From Flaccisagitta enflata (Eukaryota > Chaetognatha > Sagittoidea > Aphragmophora): a stretch of DNA of 64,000 nucleotides. Where the stretch lies: assembly GCA_965153355.1 (NCBI GenBank), contig OZ231127.1:67394001-67458000 (forward strand). Reading direction: 5' to 3'. The notes under the pieces were generated by a model, which was not told where the DNA came from, searched no databases, and saw only the letters and a list, made by a program, of their open reading frames with translations. Position 1 is the stretch's first letter. Every line of letters begins with the position of its first letter. Below, one piece after another: positions 63,147 to 64,000 of this stretch. The position numbers and the translations under genes were made by a program.

Positions 63147-63288
63147 GAGGGATGAAGAGGCGGCAGCTGCGGCGGCGGCGGCGGCAGAGGCGGAAATTGA
63201 AGCCCGCGAAGCCGAATTGACGAGGCTAAGAGAGGAATCAGAAAGACGACAAAAGGAAGAAGATGAAAAAAGGCGAAAAGAATCCGAG
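63147..63288 (+). CDS. Charged coiled-coil exon of an unidentified gene
   Basis: The acceptor is catttatcag|GAGGG and the donor TCCGAG|gttggt; it starts after one base and ends in phase 0. It encodes RDEEAAAAAAAAAEAEIEAR then EAELTRLREESERRQKEEDE and KRRKESE. A nine-Ala run from a GCG/GCA repeat leads into a Glu/Arg-rich helix. Such segments are common in many unrelated proteins, so no family is assigned. The rest of the gene is probably beyond 64000. Confidence 0.7.
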
Positions 63289-63584
63289 GTTGGTGATTGT
63301 GAAACTACACCCCTGCCTCTTCCCCCCTTCCTTCACGCCCCATTTTGCCAATATCCACTCGGTTATTTGTTTTTTTTTTCTCTGGAAATGTCGTGGGCAT
63401 GGAGGCTATCTTTCTCATATTTTAGTTGTCAATTGTTCGAAATCCGTTGGCTGGCACAAGTGTGTAATTAGTCATCTACAGTTGGGCAGGGGCGAAAATG
63501 GGAAGTTTTCCAGAACTTAGTTTTGAAGATGAAAAATGAAGTTACACAGTTGCAAGAGTCTTTCTCAACGATAGCCCTTGTCTC

Positions 63585-63745
63585 GGAACAAGGCCGGATA
63601 CTCAGCTACCCCAGTCGCGTGTGAGTGGGCAGGGGCAGTGATAGAAAAGATCATTTAAGCATTTGGGCGGAAGCATTGAGCTCAGCCGATGGACGGACGG
63701 ACGGACAAAGCGGGGTGTATAGTCGCGTAGCACGCGACCAAAAAC
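63585..63745 (-). mobile_element. GTCGCG-palindrome dispersed repeat, minus-strand copy
   Basis: AACAAGGCCGGATACTCAGC, GTCGCGTGTGAGTGGGCAGG, GGACGGACGGACGGACAAAG, and AGTCGCGTAGCACGCGACC at the right end. A further partial copy (GGTCACAATATCGTTGCGGA, GGCAGGGGC) is at 63890-63935, resembling 5755-5800. Confidence 0.88.
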
Positions 63746-64000
63746 TAACAAGCTGTACCAATGCTCAGATGGTTGCGGGAAAACGATTTCTAAAAAATCG
63801 CTCTCAGCTGTGAAAAGTCAGTTTATTATACGCCCTTTCCGCGCTTTTATGATCTCTCTTACCTACGATTGTCTTTGTTGGAAACAAGTGACGCGGGGTC
63901 ACAATATCGTTGCGGACGGGTAGGCAGGGGCAGCAAACCCCCATCCACACCTAATGCCCCTCCCTACACCCCTTCCAACACAGACACACAGAAATCTTCT

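Overview
This is animal (metazoan) nuclear DNA. The genes are split into short exons with GT/AG borders, and long AT-rich introns are full of microsatellites, minisatellites and short dispersed repeats. One gene is a clear KMT2C/KMT2D (MLL3/MLL4, trithorax-related) histone H3K4 methyltransferase, a family found in animals and their relatives. CpG is not depleted, which suggests an invertebrate. I cannot name the species from the sequence.

Region 1 (1.2-19.8 kb, minus strand) holds the C-terminal half of a KMT2C/D orthologue. I could trace 17 exons, plus one doubtful exon, and the splice phases agree at every junction. From 5' to 3' they encode a Pro/Gly/Met-rich region with a basic nuclear-localisation-like patch, a conserved DYY region, Ser/Pro-rich linkers, the conserved block ending in an FCRxC...FCSSKC zinc-binding segment, a second linker ending in a Trp/Lys-rich motif, the extended PHD finger (two exons), FYRN, and the start of FYRC. 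The rest of FYRC and the SET domain must lie beyond position 1. No PHD cluster or HMG box was found upstream on the minus strand within the window.

Region 2 (20-29 kb) is mostly repeats. It holds a 22-bp satellite interrupted by a TA-flanked foldback element, a hAT-type MITE with a perfect 8-bp target duplication, and GT/CT microsatellites. A few short exon-like pieces on the plus strand are weakly supported.

Region 3 (29.3-48 kb, plus strand) is the most unusual part. A 1.5-kb CpG-dense 18-bp satellite ends about 130 bp before the start codon of a six-exon gene. The exons join without a frameshift into a predicted 1,303-residue protein. It belongs to an uncharacterised, transposase-like family that I know from predicted proteins of fish and cnidarians. 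It has a Ser/Arg-rich N terminus, a coiled coil, an RNase-H-like core with candidate D-D-CxxH-E residues, and a small Tudor/chromo-like C-terminal domain. Its introns and 3' flank carry at least seven separate foldback sequences and two G-rich minisatellites with 81- and 82-bp units.

Region 4 (48-64 kb) is gene-poor. It holds copies of a roughly 200-bp dispersed repeat that starts with a perfect palindrome, a tRNA-derived SINE, long GAAA/CTTT and ATTC arrays, another foldback, and a composite repeat at 60.5-62.3 kb that is the inverted counterpart of the left window edge. One charged coiled-coil exon on the plus strand (63.15 kb) marks another gene running off the right edge.

Relation between the genes: KMT2C/D would write H3K4 mono/di-methylation at enhancers and promoters. 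The transposase-like gene is on the opposite strand and is probably a mobile or formerly mobile gene inserted upstream of, or in a very long intron of, the KMT2C/D gene. No functional link between them is visible.
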